Source: Bacillota bacterium
Lineage (GTDB): Bacteria > Bacillota > Clostridia > Oscillospirales > Ruminococcaceae
Direction: 5' to 3'
Assembly (NCBI GenBank): GCA_023429685.1
Contig: JAEZDF010000085.1
Coordinates: 1 to 10,497 of the forward strand
DNA length: 10,497 bases
Below the pieces are notes generated by a model that did not search any database, was not told the origin of the DNA, and was given only the letters and a program-made list of their open reading frames with translations. Numbering within the stretch: position 1 is the first letter of the stretch; each line of letters opens with the position of its first letter. Both the position numbers and the translations under genes were made by a program. Positions 1 to 6,759 of the stretch are shown here, piece after piece.

Positions 1-64
1 GCAGACCGATTAAAAACGCCTGCTTGTACCGTTCCTGTGAGGTTAAAATCCCTGCCTTTTTCAT
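1..64 (-). CDS. N-terminal fragment of an unidentified gene
   Basis: Only the first 21 codons lie in the window and the gene continues past the left edge. Read on the minus strand it starts at the ATG at 64-62 and encodes MKKAGILTSQERYKQAFLIG followed by L. A GAGG Shine-Dalgarno element lies 8 nt upstream of this ATG. Another ATG four bases further upstream runs into a stop after two codons, so it is excluded. A good sigma-A-type promoter lies about 80 bp upstream. The start of a hydrophobic stretch (AFLIGL) is visible, but nothing identifies a family and no function is proposed. Confidence 0.55.
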   Translation of the reverse strand, partial: MKKAGILTSQERYKQAFLIGL

Positions 65-93
65 CGCATGTACCTCGCTTGTTGTTATTGGTA

Positions 94-118
94 CGCCCAT
101 TATCCGGCAGATGGGGCG
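94..118 (-). other. Leader hairpin of the left-edge gene
   Basis: In the minus-strand transcript CGCCCCAT and ATGGGCG pair around a 10-nt loop, giving a 7-bp stem with one bulged C. It sits in the predicted 5' leader between the promoter and the ribosome binding site. There is no U-tract after it, so it is not a terminator. It could stabilise the leader or be incidental. Confidence 0.3.
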
Positions 119-146
119 AATGATTACTAGAGTTATATCTTGATTG

Positions 147-175
147 ATTATACCACTTTAAAAAAACAGTGGCAA
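147..175 (-). promoter_or_regulatory. Sigma-A-type promoter of the left-edge gene
   Basis: On the minus strand TTGCCA (175-170) and a perfect TATAAT (152-147) are separated by exactly 17 nt. Transcription would start near 140, giving a leader of about 75 nt before the ATG at 64. The spacer contains a small dyad, CCACT-N10-AGTGG (153-172 on the plus strand), which overlaps the -35 box and could be a repressor site; that part is speculative. Confidence 0.7.
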
Positions 176-312
176 TAAAAAGGGGGTTTTATCCCTCGCC
201 GCGCAAAATAATGCGAATAAATTCATGGTAAACCTTTTTTCTGCTTGATACCTGTCCCCACACAAGGCACAAAACCCTACTTAAAACCACAATGAGCGTA
301 TGGCTGTACGCA

Positions 313-348
313 AAAGACAGGAGCCGCAAAAGAGCGGCTCCTGTCTTT
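313..348 (-). terminator. Intrinsic terminator of the C11 peptidase gene
   Basis: A perfect 15-bp stem, AAAGACAGGAGCCGC (313-327) pairing with 334-348, closes a 6-nt loop. It lies 32 bp past the stop codon of the peptidase gene. Read on the minus strand it ends in TTTT. The symmetric stem could also stop transcription from the other side. Confidence 0.8.
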
Positions 349-379
349 ACATGGTGATAAACGCAAACATCATTCCGCT

Positions 380-2401
380 TTACTCGGAATAGACCTCTAC
401 CTCAATAAAATCGGTGTACCATACGTTCATCTGGGTATCTACCACGGCAAACCCGTACAGGTAATCGCCGTCGTCTGCCTCGTACTGGGTAAGCACGAGC
501 GGACCCGACACCGTAAACTCCTCGCCTTCATACCAGCCGGTCTCGTCCATATCCTCAGGCACTACCGCCCCATCGTCGTAAAACAGCTCGTAGTAGTAGT
601 ACAGCGCCAGCTTGTCGCCGTCCTTAATCTGTATCATGTTCTTGGCGGGCATGTCGTAGGTGTCGCTGTTGTTGGGCACCGCACCAAGAATGATACCGTC
701 GGGGTAGGTGTCGCTGTACAGCGCGATCAGATCCACGTCCTGCCCGTTCAGTCGCGCGGGGATGGCGTAACGGGTGCCGCGGCTGGAGGAATCGATCTCA
801 TACAGGCACGCCCAATAGTCGTTGAGTGCTGTCCAGTAGCCGTCAAACTCGGTCAGCACCGTGCCGTCGGGGGCAATATCTACCTTGCTGCTCTCGCCGA
901 GCTGTATGTAGTTGTACACCCCGTCTGCGACTTCTTCCTCCATCTGCCACACCGTAAAGTAGATCTCGTAGATGTCGGCAAGCTCCTCGGGCGTAAGCAC
1001 AATCTCATAACTGCCGTCCTCGTTTTGCACCGGAGCATTGCCCGCAACCTCAATGTTTGCGATGGCGCTGCCCGTTAGAATATTGGTAAAATCGATAATG
1101 AAGTTCGTGTAGTCGGGCAATACCCCAATGCCCTTATATACATTTACGTAATCGGGCGCATCGTCTTTAGATGCAAACGGAAAGTATACCGAAAGCCCCG
1201 ATGCATTCTCTTGATTTTGTGAATACACGTTGTACTCCACCGCGTGTGCAATCGCATTTTGCAGCGCGGTCGCCTGTTCGGGCACAACGTCGCTCATCTG
1301 CTGTGCCAGATGGGCAACGTCAATCATGTCGGTTTCGCCGCCATGTGCACCCATATCGCCAAACGATCGGGTCTTGCCCCTTGCCTTTGCGATGGTGCTG
1401 TACTGCCCGTCCGCCAGAGCTTCCCCTGCCTGCAGGGCAAACAGGTCAAACGCCTCTGCCGCCTCGGCCACACGGTCAAGGTTTATCACCGAAAGCGTGG
1501 TGCTTTCGTCGGGCAGGTTCAGTTCGTAAAAATCGTGGAAGTAATCGCAGATAAAGATACCCAGCTCTTTCCCGCTCATATCGGGGTTTTCTCCGAGGTC
1601 ACGCAAAAAGGTGTAGTCCCACCCGTAGCCCGGCTCAAGATCCTCCGAGGCAATCAGGTAACGTGCATAGGGGCTTACCACACAGGCGGTCTCCAGCGTC
1701 GCCATCAAGCACGCGTCAAAGCCGATAAACTCCATCCGCTCGTCTGCCGCCTGCGAGCTTGCAAACGCGGACGCAAGCTCGGAAAGGGTGAGCGAGTCGT
1801 AGTCAAACAGCTCGTCTACGCCGTAGCCCATTACCGAGCCGCCGCCATGGTTCCACAGAATAACCCCCTGCTTCTGCGCGGGGAACATGGTATAGCCAAA
1901 GTTCAGAAACCCCGCCAACAGCGCGGGGTCGCCGATGTTGAACTCACCGAGCTCTCCAATCGATACAAGACCCCCACCGCTGATGTAATAAAGCGCGCAG
2001 CCGGGGCTTACCACGTCGTTTTGCCACTGATTCGTGCCGCCCGTAAGGATGACGACGTTGACGTTTTGCTCGTCAAACCCGCTCTCCAGCATCTCAATCA
2101 GGTCATCGGTCGCCATGCCGCCGTCGCTCTCAAGGTCGGAACCGTTTAGCATCATCATCACGGTAACAGAAGCGGGCTCCATCGGCGAAAAATCCACCAT
2201 CGATGTAAGATCCAGCGGTTCTATTTTCATTGCGGTATCGGCCGGACCAAAATAAGCGCCATCCCCCAGCTCACCGCTCTCGCTCTCGCTGAGTATTTCG
2301 TCGTCAAGCAGCAAAAAGCAGCCACTCAGCGACACAAGCAAAAGCATAAGTGTGATAAGCGCCGCCGTACAACGCAGGATATGTACAGATAATCTTTTCA
2401 T
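380..2401 (-). CDS. Clostripain-family (peptidase C11) lipoprotein
   Basis: This is a probable secreted, membrane-anchored cysteine peptidase of about 673 residues. From the ATG at 2401 it begins with a lipoprotein signal: basic start (MKRL), hydrophobic core, and lipobox LSGC, so Cys28 would be lipidated. The C11 core follows. WNHGGG (residues 183-188) holds the likely catalytic His185, and GFDACLMATLE holds the likely catalytic Cys231. SEDLEPGYGWDY and SGLSVYFPF further on are also typical of clostripain relatives, which cleave after Arg or Lys. About 250 residues after the core form an extra domain of unknown role. An in-frame ATG at 2425 would add MARRKNDS, but its GGGG is too close and it lies 9 nt from a GC hairpin. 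The 2401 start has AAGGAG upstream, though at a long spacing of about 13 nt. It is monocistronic, with its own terminator. Family is near certain; substrate is unknown. Confidence 0.9.
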   Translation of the reverse strand: MKRLSVHILRCTAALITLMLLLVSLSGCFLLLDDEILSESESGELGDGAYFGPADTAMKIEPLDLTSMVDFSPMEPASVTVMMMLNGSDLESDGGMATDDLIEMLESGFDEQNVNVVILTGGTNQWQNDVVSPGCALYYISGGGLVSIGELGEFNIGDPALLAGFLNFGYTMFPAQKQGVILWNHGGGSVMGYGVDELFDYDSLTLSELASAFASSQAADERMEFIGFDACLMATLETACVVSPYARYLIASEDLEPGYGWDYTFLRDLGENPDMSGKELGIFICDYFHDFYELNLPDESTTLSVINLDRVAEAAEAFDLFALQAGEALADGQYSTIAKARGKTRSFGDMGAHGGETDMIDVAHLAQQMSDVVPEQATALQNAIAHAVEYNVYSQNQENASGLSVYFPFASKDDAPDYVNVYKGIGVLPDYTNFIIDFTNILTGSAIANIEVAGNAPVQNEDGSYEIVLTPEELADIYEIYFTVWQMEEEVADGVYNYIQLGESSKVDIAPDGTVLTEFDGYWTALNDYWACLYEIDSSSRGTRYAIPARLNGQDVDLIALYSDTYPDGIILGAVPNNSDTYDMPAKNMIQIKDGDKLALYYYYELFYDDGAVVPEDMDETGWYEGEEFTVSGPLVLTQYEADDGDYLYGFAVVDTQMNVWYTDFIEVEVYSE

Positions 2402-2434
2402 ACTGTCATTCTTTCTCCTTGCCATGCCCCTTTT

Positions 2435-2449
2435 CGCGCACCGTGCGCG
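2435..2449 (-). other. GC-rich leader hairpin of the C11 peptidase gene
   Basis: CGCGCAC-C-GTGCGCG is a perfect inverted repeat in the predicted 5' leader of the peptidase gene; as RNA it would be a 6-bp stem with a 3-nt loop. It abuts the GGGG before the upstream ATG (2425), which argues for initiation at 2401. It may modulate translation, but this is inferred. Confidence 0.35.
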
Positions 2450-2464
2450 GGTGGGGGCGGACAG

Positions 2465-2482
2465 GTTGTATTATAGTATAAC
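2465..2482 (-). promoter_or_regulatory. Possible promoter -10 region with dyad, C11 peptidase gene
   Basis: A perfect TATAAT on the minus strand (2475-2470) lies about 70 bp upstream of the peptidase start. No good -35 box is found 16-18 nt upstream, so the promoter may need an activator or may be miscalled. The -10 sits at the centre of an imperfect 18-bp dyad (2465-2482) in which 14 of 18 positions are symmetric. A half-site GTTGTA recurs 21 bp away at 2486. Confidence 0.35.
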
Positions 2483-2610
2483 GATGTTGTAACGCGTTTT
2501 TTTCTGCAATGATAGTAAATTTGTAATAAAGTATGCAATCAGTTTCATTTGGACATTTCACAGGCTAATTTTCTGTAGGGTCTGTCGGCGGGCAATGCGC
2601 TTTTTACATA

Positions 2611-2649
2611 AAAGCACCGTGAACAACATTGCGTCATCCACGGCACTTT
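2611..2649 (-). terminator. Terminator-like hairpin of the TM2 protein gene
   Basis: The minus-strand transcript can form an 11-bp stem (AAAGTGCCGTG with CACGGTGCTTT, two G-U pairs) around a 17-nt loop, followed by a short TTTT run, 44 bp past the TM2 stop codon. On the plus strand the two wobble positions become C-A mismatches, so the fold suits only the minus-strand RNA. The large loop and short U-tract make it a moderate terminator. Confidence 0.55.
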
Positions 2650-2692
2650 GCCCCATTTTATACAGGGCTTTGTGTTGCAATATAAAGAGTAA

Positions 2693-2893
2693 TTAACCAG
2701 CGAGCGCGTTGCCGTCTTTGTCGGTGTACTTGCCGGTTGCAATCAGGATGATGTCAACCAACCACCAGATGCCGATTCCTCCCCAAGTAATGAGCTTGAG
2801 GATTCCTGTTCCGATTTTGCCCACATAAAAACGGTCTACGCCAAGTCCGCCGAGAAGGATTGCAAGGATCAGTGTTGTCGTTTTGCTTTTCAT
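2693..2893 (-). CDS. TM2-domain small membrane protein
   Basis: The protein has 66 residues and consists almost wholly of one TM2 domain: two hydrophobic segments (about residues 7-19 and 29-53) flanking the conserved motif DRFYVGK (20-26). The second segment, GGIGIWWLVDIIL, and the polar tail TDKDGNALAG are also typical. TM2 proteins are small inner-membrane proteins whose role in bacteria is mostly unknown, and nothing in the context narrows it. The start is well supported: GGAGG lies 8 nt upstream of the ATG and no other in-frame start exists. The gene has its own sigma-A-type promoter and its own hairpin, so it is probably a single-gene unit. The upstream 150 bp is much richer in AT than the genes around it. 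Confidence 0.9.
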   Translation of the reverse strand: MKSKTTTLILAILLGGLGVDRFYVGKIGTGILKLITWGGIGIWWLVDIILIATGKYTDKDGNALAG

Positions 2894-2940
2894 AATAATG
2901 TCCTCCCTAAAACAATCACGCTAAACTTGTTAACGCTTTA

Positions 2941-2974
2941 GTAATATATTACCCTGACTGTTTGGAAAGGTCAA
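2941..2974 (-). promoter_or_regulatory. Sigma-A-type promoter of the TM2 gene, with palindrome at -10
   Basis: On the minus strand TTGACC (2974-2969) and TAATAT (2951-2946) are separated by exactly 17 nt, about 50 bp upstream of the TM2 start. The -10 lies within a perfect 12-bp palindrome, GTAATATATTAC (2941-2952). This could be an operator, although AT-rich palindromes also arise by chance. Confidence 0.7.
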
Positions 2975-3084
2975 GAACCGTTTGATAATTTTGTTTTATA
3001 TTGCTTTTATTTGTCGTTTTGTTAAATTACTTGAACTAATATTTGTTAAATAGGTGCATATAATATAGTGGTTGATTTTCCCTG

Positions 3085-4827
3085 TTAATTGCAAGATACA
3101 ATCCCGCGCGTCGCGTCGATGGAAACCACCGTGCCCGATTTCAGGATGCGGGTCGCATTTTCCGCCCCCACAATCACGGGGATGTCCAAACTAAGCCCGA
3201 CAATGGCGGCATGGCTGTTCTGCCCCGGCAACTCGGTGACAATACCGCTCGCCTTTTTGAGGATGGGCAGCAGCGTATTTGAGGTTTGGGGTATTACAAG
3301 GATGTCACCATCTTTAAAGTTTGCGAGCGCCTCTTCCTCGGTATTGCATACGCACAGGTTTGCGCATACGCTTGCACCCGTGCTTACGCCTTTACCCGAA
3401 ACCAACACGTGCCCCACCACCTGAACCTTCATCAGGTTGGTGGTGCCCGAAATGCCCAGCGGCACGCCCGCTGTTATGACAACAAGCTCGCCGTCGGTTA
3501 CAATGCCCGCCTTCTGCGCCTTATCCACCGCATTTTCAAACAGGCTGTCGGCGGTGTTCTGTTCCTCAAGCAGCAGCGGAACCACCCCCCACGAAAGGTT
3601 GATCTGGCGGCACACCTCTTCGGAGGTCGTGCAGCCCACGATCGGGCAGTTGGGGCGGTATTTGGATATCATGCGCACCGTACGCCCCGATTTGCTCACC
3701 GTCAGGATGGCGGCAGCGCCAAGGTCGTGCGCGGTGGTGCAGGTGGCGTGGGATATGGCGTTGGTCACGTCGGTATGCACATTAAAGCCTTGTGTCTTAA
3801 ATCGCTTCACGTAGTCGATGTCACTTTCGGTCTTTTCGGCAATGCGCGCCATGGTGCGCACCGCCTCAACGGGGTACAGCCCCGACGCCGTCTCGCCTGA
3901 GAGCATGATGGCGCTGGTGCCGTCATAGATGGCGTTGGCAACGTCGGTTGCCTCCGCGCGGGTGGGACGGGGGTTCTTCATCATCGAGTCGAGCATCTGG
4001 GTGGCGGTAACCACCTGCTTGCCCGCGTTGTACACCTTTTTGATAATCATCTTCTGCAGCACAGGCACGTCCTCAAGCGGGATCTCTACGCCCATGTCGC
4101 CGCGCGCGACCATAATGCCGTCGGATACGCGGATGATCTCGTCGATGTTCTCGACACCCTGTGGGTTTTCTATCTTAGAGATGATGTTAATCGAGTGGCA
4201 GTTGTGCTCGTCTAAGATGCGGCGGATCTGCAGCACATCATCGGCGCAGCGCACAAACGATGCCGCGATAAAATCAAAGCCGGTCTGTATGCCAAACACA
4301 ATGTCGGCGCGGTCACGGGCGTTTAGGTACGGTAGGCTCAGCGCCGTGCCCGGTACGTTAATGCCCTTGCGGTCGCTTACTACACCGCCGTTAATCACGC
4401 GGCAGTGGATATCGTCGCCCGAGATGCGTTCCACCTCAAGCTCTATCAGCCCATCGTCTATCAGCACCCGCCCGCCTGCGCGCAGATCTTTTGCAAACCC
4501 CTCGTAGGTGACCGACACCATCGTTTCGTCGCCCTGTACATCCCGTCCCGTCAGCATAAAGCTCTGGTCGGGCGTAAGCGTCACCTTGCCGTTTTCAAAG
4601 GTCTTGATGCGCACCTCAGGTCCGCGGGTATCTAAAATGGCGGGGATGGGACGATTTAGCTCCTCCCTAACCTGTACCAATGTGTCAAACACCAGCTTGT
4701 GCGACGTATGGTCGCCGTGCGAAAAATTAAAACGCGCGGCATCCATGCCGGCAAGAATCAGCTTTTGAATCATATCCGCCGTGTTGGAGCTGGGACCCAG
4801 CGTGCAGATAATTTTGGTCTTACGCAT
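3085..4827 (-). CDS. pyk: Pyruvate kinase with C-terminal PEP-utilizer-type domain
   Basis: This enzyme catalyses the last step of glycolysis in the cytoplasm: phosphoenolpyruvate + ADP to pyruvate + ATP. The ATG at 4827 gives 580 residues beginning MRKTKIICTLGPSS, the normal family start, with AAGGAAGG about 8 nt upstream. An in-frame ATG 27 nt upstream would only add a non-conserved MFMRRKVVY. Visible motifs are RFNFSHG (32-38), DTRGPEVR (66-73), IISKIENPQG with the catalytic Lys218 and metal ligand Glu220, MVARGDMGVEIP (239-250) with Asp244, and TATQMLDSM (274-282). The last hundred residues (about 478-580) are the extra domain seen in Bacillus and clostridial enzymes, related to the phosphohistidine domain of PEP synthase and PPDK. 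Here it reads LPGQNSHAAIVG, and His539 aligns with the phosphorylated His of those enzymes. The gene lies 80 bp downstream of the DedA gene with no clear promoter between. No terminator is evident after it. Confidence 0.97.
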   Translation of the reverse strand: MRKTKIICTLGPSSNTADMIQKLILAGMDAARFNFSHGDHTSHKLVFDTLVQVREELNRPIPAILDTRGPEVRIKTFENGKVTLTPDQSFMLTGRDVQGDETMVSVTYEGFAKDLRAGGRVLIDDGLIELEVERISGDDIHCRVINGGVVSDRKGINVPGTALSLPYLNARDRADIVFGIQTGFDFIAASFVRCADDVLQIRRILDEHNCHSINIISKIENPQGVENIDEIIRVSDGIMVARGDMGVEIPLEDVPVLQKMIIKKVYNAGKQVVTATQMLDSMMKNPRPTRAEATDVANAIYDGTSAIMLSGETASGLYPVEAVRTMARIAEKTESDIDYVKRFKTQGFNVHTDVTNAISHATCTTAHDLGAAAILTVSKSGRTVRMISKYRPNCPIVGCTTSEEVCRQINLSWGVVPLLLEEQNTADSLFENAVDKAQKAGIVTDGELVVITAGVPLGISGTTNLMKVQVVGHVLVSGKGVSTGASVCANLCVCNTEEEALANFKDGDILVIPQTSNTLLPILKKASGIVTELPGQNSHAAIVGLSLDIPVIVGAENATRILKSGTVVSIDATRGIVSCN

Positions 4828-4907
4828 ATAAACGACCTTCCTTCTCATAAACAATGCGGGTGGGGGAAACGAGTGTATCGCACAAACGCAAAATCGAAGT
4901 GTCTATC

Positions 4908-5525
4908 TTATTGCTTGGGCTCACTCGCCTTTTTTGCCTTGGTGTGTTTGTAATACTTATACCCACCAAACGCGATAAGTGCAAGCCCCGCAAGAATAAT
5001 CACAATAATCTTGTATTCCTCATAGTAGGTTATAATCGTCTGCCAGTTTTCCGAAAAGTAGTAGCCCACGCCCACCAACACGCTGTTCCATACCACGATG
5101 CCCGCTAGGGACGAGAGCGCAAACGCAGCGGGGTTTTGCCGACCCAGCCCCGCAATAAATGAGATGTAGGTTCTGCAAAGCGGAATCACCCTGCCAAGCC
5201 CAACCGAAAGCAGTGCGTACTTATCGAACTGCCGCTGGGCGTAGTCAAGCCCCGGCTTCATCTTGGGAAAACGCGTAACCAGCTTATGCATCACGGCAAC
5301 GCCGCCGTAACGCCCGATTAGATAGCAGATAAACGAGCCCGTCAGACCCGCGGCGGTTGCGAGCAGGAGTATCACAGGGAACCCCACCCCCGTCCCCACG
5401 GCGACGGCACCTGCAAAGGGCAGTACGATCTCGCTGGGCACGGGCAGGCAGGCATATTCGAGCGTTATCAGTATAAAAACAGCGGGCAGCCCGTAATCCT
5501 GTATCAGTTGCATGATGGTTTCCAT
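4908..5525 (-). CDS. DedA-family membrane protein
   Basis: This is a multi-pass membrane protein of 205 residues from the ATG at 5525 (METIMQLIQDYGLPAVFILI), which matches the usual family start and length. Family hallmarks are EYACLPVPSEIVLPFAG (23-39, with Glu23 and Glu32) and GRVIPLCRTYISFIAG (111-126, with Arg112 and Arg118). Hydrophobic segments lie near 11-37, 48-70, 134-157 and 172-190, and the tail is basic (KYYKHTKAKKASEPK). DedA proteins are linked to lipid-carrier (undecaprenyl phosphate or phospholipid) flipping, membrane-potential maintenance and drug tolerance; the member's substrate cannot be read from sequence. The frame stays open 159 nt further upstream but that part lacks family features. 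AAGGA lies 13 nt before the chosen ATG, which is long; an ATG at 5513 is an alternative. A TATAAA is present near 5550 but lacks a good -35. It probably forms an operon with pyruvate kinase. Confidence 0.88.
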   Translation of the reverse strand: METIMQLIQDYGLPAVFILITLEYACLPVPSEIVLPFAGAVAVGTGVGFPVILLLATAAGLTGSFICYLIGRYGGVAVMHKLVTRFPKMKPGLDYAQRQFDKYALLSVGLGRVIPLCRTYISFIAGLGRQNPAAFALSSLAGIVVWNSVLVGVGYYFSENWQTIITYYEEYKIIVIILAGLALIAFGGYKYYKHTKAKKASEPKQ

Positions 5526-6072
5526 CGTTTTGCGCACATCCTTTGCTTTATAGTATCGCGCGCGGCTCAATACGAAACCGCAACAACCGCCCCACTGGGT
5601 ATCTGTCTTTTGCTGTAAAACTGTCAGCACGTACGCCATGTCCCTCAGCGCACAAAGGTGTCTATCGGCACATCCTGCGCCCAAGCATGTGAAATCGGAC
5701 GGTACCGCGATGGTAAGGGTTAAGAAAAACAGCCCGCGGTCGCGTCATACTGCGTCGATACACCACTGCTTCCCCACAATAATGATACCCCATTTGCCCC
5801 GCGCCGTCAATGAATGGTCACTACGCGCGGACATACAAATTACACGGACGACGGCTTGCGTTTTTGGTTAAATCGTGCTATCGTTATGCTGTACCAAAAA
5901 GGGGCTGCGTATACTTTGCGGGCAAGGTTCCCGCCGCAAGCAGGCGCAAATAGTAACCTACGACCGGCTATGTACGTAACTTGCAGCACAACACGGAATA
6001 CTTATCCCGCCCAGTACGCGGGGTATAACAGGCAAGCACTGCGTGTTTTTTCTGCACGCGGTCAGGAAAGGG
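5526..6072. other. Divergent intergenic region without a recognised gene
   Basis: About 547 bp separate the minus-strand DedA gene from the plus-strand rpiB gene, the longest non-coding stretch in the window. Short open frames exist on both strands, but their translations are Arg/Pro/His/Cys-rich and have no supported ribosome binding sites. It should hold two divergent promoters, but none is convincing: TATAAA near 5550 for DedA, and TATAAC (6024-6029) for rpiB, preceded by a CCCGC/GCGGG hairpin (6006-6022). Small hairpins also occur at 5918-5934 (GCGGG/CCCGC) and at 6041-6059 (GCGTG/CACGC), the latter just before the rpiB ribosome binding site. No known riboswitch or T-box pattern was recognised. 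Confidence 0.6.
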
Positions 6073-6525
6073 ATGGAACAAGGAATGAAGATCGGGTTTT
6101 CGTGCGACCACACTGCAACCGACTTAAAGAACGCGCTGATGGAGCACATCGCCAGCCTCGGCTTTGAGACGGTGGATTACGGCTTTTGCCCGGATTACCC
6201 CGTGGCAGGCTATCGCACCGCAAGGGCGGTTGCTGCAAACGAGTGCGACCTCGGCATTATTATATGCGGCACGGGTGCAGGCATCTCGATGGCGGCAAAC
6301 AAGGTAAAGGGCATTCGCGCCGTCAACTGCAGCGAGCCATACACCGCACGTCTTTCCAGGATGCACAACGACGCAAACATACTCTCGATTGGGGCGCGCG
6401 TGGTGGGCACCGAGCTTGCCAAGATGATCGCCGAGGAGTTTGTCAAGGCGCAGTTTGAAGGCGGACGTCATGCCCGCCGCGTTGGCATCATCGCAGACAT
6501 TGAAAACGGCGTACTGCCGGAATAA
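6073..6525 (+). CDS. rpiB: Ribose-5-phosphate isomerase B
   Basis: This cytoplasmic enzyme interconverts ribose 5-phosphate and ribulose 5-phosphate in the non-oxidative pentose phosphate pathway. From the ATG at 6073 it has 150 residues. Using the conserved MKI (ATG at 6085) as residue 1, SCDHT (6-10) holds the substrate-binding Asp8-His9. IIICGTGAGISMAANK carries the catalytic Cys61 (Cys66 of E. coli RpiB), and NCSEPYTARLSRMHNDAN carries His94 (E. coli His99). The C-terminal part VVGTELAKMI...AQFEGGRHARRV closely follows E. coli RpiB, which also isomerises allose 6-phosphate; it is less like the LacA/LacB relatives. AGGA 5 nt before 6073 favours that start, while family alignment favours 6085; the difference is four residues. 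The gene is the first on the plus strand of the divergent pair and ends 15 bp before a strong terminator, so it is probably monocistronic. Confidence 0.95.
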   Translation: MEQGMKIGFSCDHTATDLKNALMEHIASLGFETVDYGFCPDYPVAGYRTARAVAANECDLGIIICGTGAGISMAANKVKGIRAVNCSEPYTARLSRMHNDANILSIGARVVGTELAKMIAEEFVKAQFEGGRHARRVGIIADIENGVLPE

Positions 6526-6540
6526 CGGGCAACAAATACA

Positions 6541-6573
6541 GGGGAGCGAACGGACGGTTCGCTCCCCTTTTTT
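6541..6573 (+). terminator. Rho-independent terminator of rpiB
   Basis: A perfect 11-bp stem, GGGGAGCGAAC (6541-6551) pairing with 6557-6567, closes a 5-nt loop and is followed by TTTTTT (6568-6573). It begins 15 bp after the rpiB stop and isolates the sigma-factor unit from rpiB transcription. Confidence 0.95.
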
Positions 6574-6611
6574 ATTTTTTTGAGGAATTTTTACCTGTTT
6601 GCCCATATTTT

Positions 6612-6651
6612 TCACTCGCTTTGTTGATAAATCACTCGATTATACTATAAT
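6612..6651 (+). promoter_or_regulatory. Sigma-A-type promoter of the sigma-factor gene
   Basis: TTGATA (6624-6629) and a perfect TATAAT (6646-6651) are separated by 16 nt, about 110 bp upstream of the sigma-factor start. The heptamer TCACTCG occurs twice (6612-6618 and 6632-6638), exactly 20 bp apart on either side of the -35 box. That is about two helical turns, suggestive of a regulator site. The TGTCACAAAA motif used elsewhere in this unit is absent here, so basal sigma-factor transcription seems independent of the sigma factor itself. Confidence 0.75.
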
Positions 6652-6759
6652 TGGTTTAGAGCAAAGGTAGACCTTACTAAGCATTTTAGTTTTCGTGCAG
6701 TCCCGTATTGCGCAAAACGGATACCCCTCACCGACACCAATAGAAATGGAGAGACTGTG

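Noticed and set aside
1244..2149. 301-codon plus-strand open frame inside the C11 peptidase gene
   Set aside because: It lies wholly antisense to a gene with clear catalytic motifs and signal peptide; the translation is basic and featureless.
2545..2742. 65-codon open frame on the minus strand overlapping the end of the TM2 gene
   Set aside because: It overlaps the well-supported TM2 gene and its terminator, has no family features and lacks a good ribosome binding site.
3018..3051. Direct repeat TTTGTTAAAT at 3018-3027 and 3042-3051
   Set aside because: There are only two copies in a very AT-rich stretch and they are not tied to a promoter; chance is likely. It is not a CRISPR or iteron array.
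3301..3327. TGTCAC at 3304 and similar hexamers elsewhere as further copies of the sigma motif
   Set aside because: None is followed by AAAA and CGTTAT at the required spacing; these are single-box matches inside coding regions.
4828..4854. Upstream in-frame ATG for pyruvate kinase adding nine residues
   Set aside because: The Shine-Dalgarno AAGGAAGG lies between this ATG and the ATG at 4827, and the family start MRKTKIICTLGP matches the latter.
5814..6167. 117-codon plus-strand open frame in the DedA-rpiB gap
   Set aside because: The translation is Arg/Pro-rich without motifs, and it runs into the rpiB coding region in another frame.
6124..6615. 163-codon open frame on the minus strand opposite rpiB
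   Set aside because: It runs opposite rpiB and through its terminator; rpiB is certain from its motifs, so this is an antisense shadow.
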